A DNA stretch of 64,000 bases from Limisphaera sp026417315. Its GTDB lineage: Bacteria > Verrucomicrobiota > Verrucomicrobiia > Limisphaerales > Limisphaeraceae. A program made the position numbers and the translations under genes. Each line of letters starts with the position of its first letter. Within the stretch, counting starts at the first letter, position 1. Of the stretch, positions 30,165 through 38,207 are shown in pieces. The stretch spans positions 372,001 through 436,000 of the forward strand of contig NZ_JBMVQY010000001.1 in the NCBI RefSeq assembly GCF_049537125.1, given 5' to 3'. The notes beneath the pieces were generated by a model. That model saw nothing but the letters and a program-made list of their open reading frames with translations. It had not been told where the DNA came from and made no database searches.

Positions 30165-30920
30165 ATGCAAAAGACCATGACACGACCTGTGCGGAGCCCG
30201 AGGATTGCCTGGGCGGTGCTGCTGGCTGTTTGGGGCCTTTGCCGTACTCAGGCCGCCACCACCAATGCCTTTCTTCCCAGTGCCGACACCTTTGTCCGGT
30301 TCGGGATCAACCAAGAGGTCAACTACGGGGCGTTAGAATTCCTGGATCTCTACGGAAACGGTACGGCGCGCGATTATTTTGCGTACGTGCGGTTCGACTT
30401 GTCCTCGCTGCCGCAGGACGCGCAACTGCTCGATGCAACGTTGCGATTCACCAAGGTGGCCGGAGGCACGCGCAACGACACGCTCACCACGGGGCGATTC
30501 CGCGTCCTGGGTCTAAACGACGTGGCCGGAAACACACCTCAGACCTGGGACGAGTTGACCTTGACCTTCAACACGATCGGCTCCGAGTGGGTTTCCGCCA
30601 ACACCTATGACACCACGCGCGTGACCGATCTGGACGGAGCCAATGAGGTCGCGGACAACACCACGGGCATCGCCTCCATCGGCGGGCCGAACCTGGTGAG
30701 TTTTCTCAGCAGCCGGCTGGCCGCCGGCGGGCTGGTCACGTTCATCGTGGACTTTGCCACCACCGAGGGCGGACGCGGATTCGCGTTTGGCTCGCGCGAG
30801 AACAGCAATCCGGATGCGCGCCCGCAACTGACCGTGGCCTGGATTCCCGAACCCAGCATGCCTGCTTTGTTGACCCTGGGCGGGCTGCTGCTCCTGGCAT
30901 GGCATCGACGGCTCCGATAG
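30165..30920 (+). CDS. DNRLRE-domain PEP-CTERM surface protein
   Basis: The product is 251 aa. A signal peptide (RIAWAVLLAVWGLCRTQA) is followed by one DNRLRE/CBM96-like beta domain with FLPSADTFVRFGINQEVNYG, YFAYVRFDLSSLPQDAQLLDATLRF and GFAFGSRENSNPDARPQL. The C-terminus is a complete PEP-CTERM sorting signal: PEPSMP, a hydrophobic helix (ALLTLGGLLLLAW) and basic HRRLR. Such proteins are processed by exosortase and anchored or released at the surface, usually in EPS-producing bacteria. It lies 16 nt before the pectin-lyase gene and may be co-expressed with it. Confidence 0.85.
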   Translation: MQKTMTRPVRSPRIAWAVLLAVWGLCRTQAATTNAFLPSADTFVRFGINQEVNYGALEFLDLYGNGTARDYFAYVRFDLSSLPQDAQLLDATLRFTKVAGGTRNDTLTTGRFRVLGLNDVAGNTPQTWDELTLTFNTIGSEWVSANTYDTTRVTDLDGANEVADNTTGIASIGGPNLVSFLSSRLAAGGLVTFIVDFATTEGGRGFAFGSRENSNPDARPQLTVAWIPEPSMPALLTLGGLLLLAWHRRLR

Positions 30921-30936
30921 CCCGCACCGCTTCACA

Positions 30937-33096
30937 TTGAAACGTTGGGCAAGGACCCGCTGGACCGCCCGGCTGACCCGGTCCCTCGCAACAGGGATCG
31001 CGGCGGCCGGGTGGTTCATTTTTTCATTTTCCGGCTCGGGGGAGTCCGCGCCCGTGACCCTGACGGTGACGGACCGGTGGTTTGTGCTGGAGAACGGATT
31101 GGTGACGGCGCGGATCGAATCCACCTCGGGCGTGCTGGTCTCTCTTCAGTACAAGGGGCGCGAACTGTTGGCGCAGCAGAGTCGCGGAGGCGCTTTGGGC
31201 GGTTACTGGTCCTGGGTGGGACAAATCACCGTGGGCCCGCGGCGAGAGCCCCGGGTGCGGATCGACCCCACCCACAACGGCGGGGAGTTGGCAGAGGTTG
31301 CCACCGAGTTCCTGCAGGATCCGGCGCGTCCGCCCGCGGCGGTCGAAATGAGTCACCGCTATGCCCTGCGCCGGGGCGAGCCCTGCCTCTATGTCAGTTC
31401 GGTCTGGCGACACCGTCCCGGGGACCCGGGTTTTCGGGTCGGTGAAGCCCGTTACGCCCTGAAACTGCATCCCGAGGTGTTCGATTTCCTTTCGGTGGAC
31501 GCGCGCCGCCAGCGCCAGATGCCGCGCCCGGAGGATTGGGACCGGGGCCAGCCCACCAATCTCAAGGAGGCGCGGCGCCTGGTCACCGGCGCGCACGCCG
31601 GCACGGTCGAGCACAAGTACGACTACGCCGCGCGACTGTATGAAATCCCCGCCTATGGCTGGTGCAGCACCCGGCACGCGGTGGGACTGTGGATCGTCCA
31701 GCCCGGCTTCGAGTTCATCGCGGGGGGGCCGACCAAGGTGGAATTGACCGGGCACCTGGACGTGAATCCGGGCGGCACGCCCACGCTTTTGCACATGTGG
31801 CTCGGCAGCCATTACGGCGGCAGTTCGCTGGTGGTGGGAACCAACGAGGCGTGGAGCAAGATGATCGGTCCCCTGGTGCTCTACTGCAATGAGGGCAAAG
31901 ACCCCGAGGGGCTTTGGAAGGATGCTTTGGACCGGGCCCGCGACGAGGCTGAACGCTGGCCCTACGACTGGGTGCAGGACCCCGAGTATCCGCCGGCAGC
32001 GCAGCGGGCCACGGTTCGGGGGCAGATCCGGCTGCAGGATCCTCTGTTGCGGCTCGATTCCATCAGCAATCTCTGGGTGGGCTTGACCGCGCCGGACTAT
32101 GCACCACCGCCCGTGACCTTTGGACGGCGGGGTCCACGCACCGTCGGAGCCGGATTGCGCCCGCCTGTTCATAGAGCCGCAGGCGGGACGAATGCCCCGG
32201 GGCTGCCTCCCTTCGGCGGTTTCCCCCCTTTGGTGGATTGGCAGAGAGACGCCAAACACTACCAGTTCTGGACGCGCGCAGGTCCGGACGGGAGCTTCGA
32301 ACTGCGCCATGTGCGGCCCGGCCGTTACACCCTGCATGCGATCGCCGACGGCGTGCTCGGAGAGTTCGTGCTTGAAAACGTGGCCGTGGCGTCCGGCTCC
32401 AGGCTCGAGTTGGGGACCTTGATCTGGCGGCCAACCCGGCTGGGACGGACCCTGTGGGAAATCGGGGTGCCGGACCGCACCGCGCGGGAGTTTCGACACG
32501 GCGACCATTACTGGCAATGGGGCCTGTACCTGCGATACCCGGAAGAGTTCCCGAACGACGTGGATTTCGAAATCGGCCGCAGCGACTGGCGCGTGGATTG
32601 GAACTACGTTCAACCGCCGCGCATTCTGGAATCGCCCGAGGTGGCTCTCGGCGAAGAGGATGAACATTCCGAAACAGCATCCCCGGGGAATGGTTCTTCC
32701 AACGCGGTCGGCGTCAAGGTCCTCCCGACCACCTGGACCATTCGGTTTCAACTGTCGGAAACCCCGCGGGGTCGGGCGTTTTTGCGCATGGCGTTTTGCG
32801 GGGCCGGCCCCGGCTGCCGGATCGAGGTGGCCGTCAATGGAGAGCCCGTGGGAGACACTGGTTGGCTTCCCCCCACCAGCACCATGCACCGCGACGGGAT
32901 CGAGGGATACTGGACGGAGCGCCGGATTGCATTCGACGCCGGCCTGCTCCGGGTCGGAGAGAACCGGATCACTCTGCATCTGCCGGCCCGGTCATGGACC
33001 CAGGGGGTGCTGTATGACTATCTGCGACTGGAGCTGGACGAACCGGGCGACACAAGGGCGGGGTCTCCCGCAGAAGGAACAAGGCCCCTTCGCTGA
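30937..33096 (+). CDS. Secreted rhamnogalacturonan lyase, polysaccharide lyase family 4-like
   Basis: The product is 719 aa. The likely start is TTG at 30937, because no in-frame ATG precedes the signal peptide (SLATGIAAAGWFIFSFSGSG). Domains in order are an N-terminal beta-sandwich lyase domain (about 40-320, LENGLVTARIESTSGVLVSLQYKG), a carboxypeptidase-like/FN3 middle domain (about 350-490, GSFELRHVRPGRYTLHAIADG) and a C-terminal CBM-like jelly roll (about 495-700, LWEIGVPDRTAREF, NDVDFEIGRSDWRVDWNY). This three-domain layout with the WEIG and DWNY motifs is that of PL4. It would cleave the rhamnogalacturonan-I backbone of pectin. Catalytic residues were not assigned. Confidence 0.85.
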   Translation: MKRWARTRWTARLTRSLATGIAAAGWFIFSFSGSGESAPVTLTVTDRWFVLENGLVTARIESTSGVLVSLQYKGRELLAQQSRGGALGGYWSWVGQITVGPRREPRVRIDPTHNGGELAEVATEFLQDPARPPAAVEMSHRYALRRGEPCLYVSSVWRHRPGDPGFRVGEARYALKLHPEVFDFLSVDARRQRQMPRPEDWDRGQPTNLKEARRLVTGAHAGTVEHKYDYAARLYEIPAYGWCSTRHAVGLWIVQPGFEFIAGGPTKVELTGHLDVNPGGTPTLLHMWLGSHYGGSSLVVGTNEAWSKMIGPLVLYCNEGKDPEGLWKDALDRARDEAERWPYDWVQDPEYPPAAQRATVRGQIRLQDPLLRLDSISNLWVGLTAPDYAPPPVTFGRRGPRTVGAGLRPPVHRAAGGTNAPGLPPFGGFPPLVDWQRDAKHYQFWTRAGPDGSFELRHVRPGRYTLHAIADGVLGEFVLENVAVASGSRLELGTLIWRPTRLGRTLWEIGVPDRTAREFRHGDHYWQWGLYLRYPEEFPNDVDFEIGRSDWRVDWNYVQPPRILESPEVALGEEDEHSETASPGNGSSNAVGVKVLPTTWTIRFQLSETPRGRAFLRMAFCGAGPGCRIEVAVNGEPVGDTGWLPPTSTMHRDGIEGYWTERRIAFDAGLLRVGENRITLHLPARSWTQGVLYDYLRLELDEPGDTRAGSPAEGTRPLR

Positions 33097-33149
33097 GCCT
33101 GCAAACCACGGCGTGCGGGTCGGCCGGCGTGGCCCGATGGCCCAGCCGC

Positions 33150-34190
33150 CTACAGGCTGTTGAGCACGTCGATCATTTGGCGCAGCCGGCCGTAGTCCCT
33201 TCGGTTGAAGCCAAAGGCGATGCGGTGCAGCTCCAGGTGGTCCTGGTCCTCCTGTTCTTCCGGGGTGGGCGGGATCCGCTGGATGGGCGGCCCGGTGATG
33301 ATGTCGGCAAAGTCCTCGTTCAACGCGGCCAGCGCGGTATCCGTGGGCGGGTGTTTGAGGCGGATGACAAAGAGATCCTTCACGAACCGCGTGGAATGGA
33401 AGTTGCGATAAAACCGTGTGATGATCCGCACCGCCTCGTCCACGTTGTCCGTGATCCGGTAAAGATTCAGATCCTCCGGCGAAATGAGTTCATCACGCAG
33501 GAGATGTTCCCGCACATGTCGGTCCCACGTTTTCCAGTACGTGCCGCCGGGGCGATCGATCAACACCAGCGGCATCAACTGGCTTTTGCCGGTCTGCATG
33601 AGGGTGAGTGCCTCATACCCCTCGTCCAACGTTCCGAACCCGCCCGGAAACAACACCACCGCATCGGCATGCCGAATAAAGATCAACTTTCGGGTGAAAA
33701 AGTATTTGAACGTCACCAGCTTTTTGTCTTCGCGGATCACCGGGTTGGGATTCTGTTCCCAGGGCAACTGGATGTTGGCGCCGAAGCTCATCTCCGGGCC
33801 GGCGCCTTCGTGAGCCGCCTGCATGATGCCGGGGCCGGCCCCGGTGATTACCATGTAACCCGCCGCCGCGATCTTGCGGCCGAATTCCACGGCCTGCTGG
33901 TATTCGGGCTTGTGCGGCGCCGTCCGGGCCGAGCCGAACACGGCGACCTTGCGCACGTGGGCGTAGGGCGCGAACAGCCGGAACGCGTAGCGCAGCTCCC
34001 GGTTGGCGATCTGAATGACGCGCACGTCGCCGCTGTGGGCAACGTCCGTGAGCAGCTTCAGCGCGTTCTCGATGATGTCCGCCACCGCGGCCTCGTTGTA
34101 CCCCCCGCCCTTGTAGCGGATCAGCTCCTGGATCCGGCGCTGCAGTTCGGGATCCGGCGGCGGTTTCTCTCGTTTTTCCGTCACAGGCAT
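33150..34190 (-). CDS. LOG-family (lysine-decarboxylase-like) nucleotide-binding protein with C-terminal extension
   Basis: The product is 346 aa from the ATG at 34190. The Rossmann core (about 85-260) has VAVFGSARTAPHKPEY, VITGAGPGIMQAAHEGAG and the diagnostic PGGFGTLDEGYEALTLMQTGK at about residue 183. LOG proteins cleave nucleoside 5'-monophosphates to free base and ribose phosphate (cytokinin activation or nucleotide salvage). This one is longer than the usual LOG of about 200 aa, with an N-terminal helical part (about 1-80) and a 90-residue C-terminal tail rich in Asp and Arg. Exact substrate is unknown. Confidence 0.85.
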   Translation of the reverse strand: MPVTEKREKPPPDPELQRRIQELIRYKGGGYNEAAVADIIENALKLLTDVAHSGDVRVIQIANRELRYAFRLFAPYAHVRKVAVFGSARTAPHKPEYQQAVEFGRKIAAAGYMVITGAGPGIMQAAHEGAGPEMSFGANIQLPWEQNPNPVIREDKKLVTFKYFFTRKLIFIRHADAVVLFPGGFGTLDEGYEALTLMQTGKSQLMPLVLIDRPGGTYWKTWDRHVREHLLRDELISPEDLNLYRITDNVDEAVRIITRFYRNFHSTRFVKDLFVIRLKHPPTDTALAALNEDFADIITGPPIQRIPPTPEEQEDQDHLELHRIAFGFNRRDYGRLRQMIDVLNSL

Positions 34191-34351
34191 CGCCCAAGGA
34201 TAAGCAGATTCGGGCCGACCGCAACGGCCGAGCAGGTTCCCCCCCGGTGGCACCCGCCTGCGCGGGTGTTCGATCGTTCTGCCCGCTTGACCCACCGCTC
34301 CCCTCGGCCTTTACTGACGGGCGTTCGGCCCCTCGGGCCCAACGGCAATGT

Positions 34352-35683
34352 ATGATCAAACCCGTACCCATCCCCGCAGAGCTGTTTCAGCAGAATCGAG
34401 AGCGGTTGCGCCAGTTGCTGCCGCCACGATCCCTCGCCGTGCTCAACGCCAACGACGTGATGCCGGGCAACGCCGATGCCACGCTCGGCTTTGTGCAGAA
34501 CGCCGATCTCTTTTACCTGAGCGGCATTTTGCAGGAAGAAACCATCCTGGTGCTGGCGCCGGATGCCAGCAACCCGCGTCATCGCGAAATCCTTTTCCTG
34601 CGCCGACCGGACGATCACACCCGGATCTGGGAAGGTGAAAAGCTGAGTCGCGAGGAGGCGCGGCGCATCTCCGGGATCCAGGAGGTGCGGTGGCTTGACG
34701 AGTTCCCCGTCGTGTTCCGGCAGCTCATGTGCGAGATGGAATTCGTTTACCTCAACAGCAACGAGCACTATCGCGCCATGCCCCAGGTCGAGACCCGGGA
34801 CGAGCGCTTCATCCGCCAGTGCCAGCGCCAGTACCCGCTGCACCAGTACCGCCGCCTGGCCCCTTTGATGCACCGGCTGCGCACCGTCAAGTCGCCGCTG
34901 GAGGTGGATCTGATCCGCAGGGCCTGCCGGATCACGGGCGAGGCGTTCCGCCAGGTGCTTCCCTGTGTGCGACCGGGGGTGAACGAAGCCGAAGTGGAGG
35001 CCGAGTTCGCCCGCGCCTTCCTCCGGCAACGGGCCACCTTCGCGTATCCCCCGATCATCGCCTCGGGACCGAACAACTGCGTCCTGCATTACACCCGCAA
35101 CGACCGCGAATGCCGTGCGGGTGAACTCCTGTTGTTGGATGTGGCAGCCAATTACGGAGGCTACAATTCGGATTTGACGCGCACGGTGCCCGTCAGCGGC
35201 ACGTTCACTCGGCGCCAACGCGAGGTATACGAGGCCGTGCTCCGGGTGTTTCGACAGATGCTGCCCCGCATGGTCCCCGGGAAAACCCTCGACCAGCTCC
35301 GCGAGGAAGCCGAACAGCTCATCGCCGAGGAGTGCAAGAAGCTGGGCTTACTGGGCCGGAGCACACGGCGCCGGACCGACTCGGACGAGTCCCCCGTGCG
35401 CGCGTTCTTCATGCACGGGGTGGCCCACCCCATTGGGCTCGACGTCCACGACGTGCTCCAGCCGGGCCAGAAGATTGCCGCGGGCTGGGTGATGACTTGT
35501 GAACCGGCCATCTACATTCGCGGGGAGGGCTTCGGCATCCGACTCGAGAACACCGTCCTGATCACCGAGCACGGGGCCGAGGATCTCATGGAAGACATTC
35601 CGATCGAGCCCGAGGCCATCGAGGCCCTCATGCGGCCCCGGCAACCCGGCAAACGCTCCCGCAGAGTTCTCTCGACAGGTTGA
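34352..35683 (+). CDS. pepP: Xaa-Pro aminopeptidase (aminopeptidase P)
   Basis: The product is 443 aa from the ATG at 34352. An N-terminal AMP_N domain (NADLFYLSGILQEETILVLAP) precedes the pita-bread catalytic domain. All five metal ligands of the family can be placed: the Asp residues in LLLDVAANYGGYNSDLTRTV, His in GVAHPIGLDVHDV, Glu in MTCEPAIYI and Glu in GIRLENTVLI. It is a cytoplasmic manganese enzyme that removes an N-terminal residue before proline. The gene is divergent from the LOG gene with 161 nt between. Confidence 0.92.
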   Translation: MIKPVPIPAELFQQNRERLRQLLPPRSLAVLNANDVMPGNADATLGFVQNADLFYLSGILQEETILVLAPDASNPRHREILFLRRPDDHTRIWEGEKLSREEARRISGIQEVRWLDEFPVVFRQLMCEMEFVYLNSNEHYRAMPQVETRDERFIRQCQRQYPLHQYRRLAPLMHRLRTVKSPLEVDLIRRACRITGEAFRQVLPCVRPGVNEAEVEAEFARAFLRQRATFAYPPIIASGPNNCVLHYTRNDRECRAGELLLLDVAANYGGYNSDLTRTVPVSGTFTRRQREVYEAVLRVFRQMLPRMVPGKTLDQLREEAEQLIAEECKKLGLLGRSTRRRTDSDESPVRAFFMHGVAHPIGLDVHDVLQPGQKIAAGWVMTCEPAIYIRGEGFGIRLENTVLITEHGAEDLMEDIPIEPEAIEALMRPRQPGKRSRRVLSTG

Positions 35684-35876
35684 TGCCCGGCAGCGATCGC
35701 TTCCCGTCCTTCGTCTGACCCAACCCCACGGACCGGGCAGAGCCCATGTGGTCCGCGGGCATCCCGGCCGGCGCGTTCGGCATGCCGGGAAGCCGGGCAC
35801 CGTGTGAAATCCACCGGGCGGCCCCCACCCGGGGGATGTCCTCCACGGAGCAGACGTCCGGCTCAACGGGTCCGGC

Positions 35877-36503
35877 TCACTTCCGGGGCGCGATGCCGGC
35901 CAGACTGAAGGTCAGCTCGATTTCGTCGGCCACTTTGTCCTGGGGCGCCGCCGGGTTGATGCCGAAATCGGAGCGCCGAATCGTGAATTGGGATCGGATC
36001 ACCAGCAGGTCACCCTGCATCTGACCGTTGGAGCGGGCGCCCAGTTTATCCTTCAGGTAGGTCAGCCGCACCGGCACAACCAATTCCCGGGTCACATCGC
36101 GGATGGTCAGCCGGCCCCGCACCCGGGCCGTTACTTCATCCCCCCGGGCCTGCACGTCCTCCAGCGCGGTCGATTCAAACACAATCTCCGGGTACCTGGC
36201 CACATCCATCCACTGTCCACTGTGCAGGTGCTGCTTCATCATCGGGTTCGGTACATGGAGGGACTCGGCGGAGACCACCAAACGGCCTCGTGTCGCCGCC
36301 GGGTTCTCCGGATCGAACACGACCTTGCCCGAAATGCCCGTGGCGCTGCCACTGATGGACTCCAGGGGCGCGTCCAACCGGAACACCACGTTGTTGACCC
36401 CCTTGGGATCCTTGAAATCGAACTCGATCGGTGCCGCACAGGCGCTCGCGGCCACAACCCATGCTCCAAATACCCACCGCATGCTCGGGAACCTGCCCAT
36501 CAT
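35877..36503 (-). CDS. YceI-family periplasmic lipid-binding protein
   Basis: The product is 208 aa. ATG-ATG at 36503/36500 is preceded by GGAGGTG about 8 nt upstream. A signal peptide (VFGAWVVAASACA) is followed by the YceI lipocalin-like barrel: IEFDFKDPKGVNNVVFRLDAPLES, SGKVVFDPENP, MMKQHLHSGQWMDVARYPEI and LTIRDVTRELVVPVRL. YceI proteins bind polyisoprenoids or fatty amides in a beta-barrel. Its start overlaps the stop of the upstream membrane protein, so the two are coupled. Confidence 0.88.
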   Translation of the reverse strand: MMGRFPSMRWVFGAWVVAASACAAPIEFDFKDPKGVNNVVFRLDAPLESISGSATGISGKVVFDPENPAATRGRLVVSAESLHVPNPMMKQHLHSGQWMDVARYPEIVFESTALEDVQARGDEVTARVRGRLTIRDVTRELVVPVRLTYLKDKLGARSNGQMQGDLLVIRSQFTIRRSDFGINPAAPQDKVADEIELTFSLAGIAPRK

Positions 36504-36799
36504 GGTGAATCCACCTCCGATTTGGCACCAACATTGGCGTCGCGGCGGATGACAAAGGACGCACCGGCCACCAGGCCGGCGGCCACCAGACTGGCCGCCA
36601 GAAAATCCACGCCCGGCACGAACTTCGGCCGGTAGGTAATGGCTTCCAGTCCGGTGACCTCGTCCAACGTGCGGACCGGCACGCTGGTTTGCGTCCATCC
36701 CCAATGAGCACCCCCGGCCCACCACATGCCCACACCGACCATCGCCATCCCCAGGGCCACGGTGCGCAACAGGCTCCGCCAGCTCGGCCGACGCTTCAT
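36500..36799 (-). CDS. Small two-helix membrane protein coupled to YceI
   Basis: The product is 99 aa (104 if the ATG at 36814 is used). Two hydrophobic helices are visible, LLRTVALGMAMVGVGMWWAG (about 11-30) and DFLAASLVAAGLVAGASFVI (about 65-85), separated by a 35-residue loop. The family is not recognised. The stop overlaps the yceI ATG (ATGA arrangement), and the yceI ribosome binding site lies inside its last codons. That argues it is a real, translated gene working with the YceI protein, perhaps as a membrane partner. Confidence 0.65.
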   Translation of the reverse strand: MKRRPSWRSLLRTVALGMAMVGVGMWWAGGAHWGWTQTSVPVRTLDEVTGLEAITYRPKFVPGVDFLAASLVAAGLVAGASFVIRRDANVGAKSEVDSP

Positions 36800-36814
36800 A
36801 AGGCGGCCAAACAT

Positions 36815-37641
36815 AGCGCGGGCAGAGGCACTTGCAAACGGCTCGGGCGTTCGGGCCTTTGCAGGTCTCGGAGTTCCGATCGGCGCAGCCGCCCCGAACC
36901 CACGCGGAATTCGCGGGTTGCAATCCGGGCCTTCTGCATCGGGCCCGGCCGGAGTCCCAAACAGTAGCCGGTGAAAAGTCCAAATGGTGCATGCCTCTCG
37001 GCCGGGGCACGGGCGTTGCCATGAGGTTTCCTGCGGAAGCATTGCCAAAGTCCGGGGGGAAAACCCAAACGCTCGAGTCGAATTCCGCGGCGTCCCGTCG
37101 AGGTCCGCAACCGGGCTGCGTCCCACGGGTACGGACTTACTCGATGTCCTCTGGCGGGGTTTGCCCCGGCTTTACAGCCTTTCTGCAAGGTCTCGTGGAC
37201 GTCTTCCGGCCGGAACCAACGAGAAACTCCCCTTCGCAAATCGAGTCATTCTGCGCATGGAAGCGCCAAAAGAGAGCCTCCTCCATGGGCTCACCAAAAA
37301 CGAACAATCAGGAAGGCTGGACCAACACCGAAAGTGGACGCCCAACTGAGCAGGCCCCTGGAAAACGAGCCCGCGCAGATCCGGATGGACACTGTGTGGA
37401 AATGCGAATGAGACCGTCCGAGAGACTCTGGCGCGTCCGGGTATTATCCACGGTGGATGCATGGTCGATTCTTTCCGTTGTCCGTCTGCAGGTCCGACCC
37501 AGATCCGGGCGGGGCGCTCTTCCGTCCCGGCGCTGCGATGGCAAGTCCGGAACCGACGATCTCAGGACCCGGTTGAAACCCGGCTTCGGCCCATCGGACC
37601 GGACGCAACCCGGTCCGGCTGGATCGTGGACAAGCTGCGGC
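36815..37641. other. Intergenic region between khpB and the YceI pair
   Basis: No supported gene. Long + strand frames here continue antisense through khpB and are not believed. A single DnaA-box-like TTATCCACG occurs at 37444-37452, with no cluster around it. Promoters for the minus-strand membrane-protein/yceI pair must lie at the left end. Confidence 0.4.
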
Positions 37642-38115
37642 TCAGGCCTGGGCCGGAGTGCGGCGGGGCCGTATCAGCACCGCCTTCAAATCGGAGCCTT
37701 CCACTTCGACGCTGGACGTTTCGACGGAGGGATCGTCTTTGAGGGCCTGATGTACGACCCAGCGCTCGTAGGCGTTCATGGGTTCCAGCTCGACAATGTC
37801 CCCCCAGCGGCGCACCTTTTCGGCCGCCTCGCGCGCTTTTCGCACCAGTGCCTCGCGTGCCTGGGCACGGTAGCCTCCCACGTCCACGGTCACCTTGGGC
37901 GCCTGCGGGTCCTGCTGATACAACAGGCGGTTGGTCAAATATTGGAGATCCGAGAGCACCTGGCCCTGTCGCCCGATCAGGCGCCCCGCGTCGGGCGTAT
38001 GCACCTCCAGCATCAGACCTTCGGGCAACTGCCGTTCCTCCACGGTGGCTTCGAACCCGAGCAGGGTCAGCAGTCGTTCCAGGGTGGCTTTAGGATTGGC
38101 AGGCATAAATCTCAT
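37642..38115 (-). CDS. khpB: KH-R3H RNA-binding protein KhpB (Jag/SpoIIIJ-associated)
   Basis: The product is 157 aa (154 if the ATG at 38106 is used). A KH-like domain (LMLEVHTPDAGRLIGRQGQVLSDLQYL) is followed by an R3H domain with YERWVVHQALKDD, which contains the Arg-x3-His motif. The N-terminal Jag_N domain found in longer homologues is absent. It is the last gene of the conserved rpmH-rnpA-yidD-yidC-khpB cluster, 92 nt after yidC. KhpB partners KhpA, encoded at 21.5 kb. Confidence 0.88.
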   Translation of the reverse strand: MRFMPANPKATLERLLTLLGFEATVEERQLPEGLMLEVHTPDAGRLIGRQGQVLSDLQYLTNRLLYQQDPQAPKVTVDVGGYRAQAREALVRKAREAAEKVRRWGDIVELEPMNAYERWVVHQALKDDPSVETSSVEVEGSDLKAVLIRPRRTPAQA

Positions 38116-38207
38116 CGGCCGCGCCGCGTCCACCGGGGCCGGGCATCTTCCCGGTAGCGGGCCGGCGGCGTGCCCGGGGCTTTGACCGATGCAGGCGCAT
38201 CTTCCGG

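Noticed and set aside
37444..37452. DnaA-box-like TTATCCACG
   Set aside because: A single match with no neighbouring boxes or AT-rich region is not enough for an origin.
36832..38157. 441-codon + strand frame
   Set aside because: It passes antisense through khpB and a non-coding region. The khpB frame has KH and R3H motifs.
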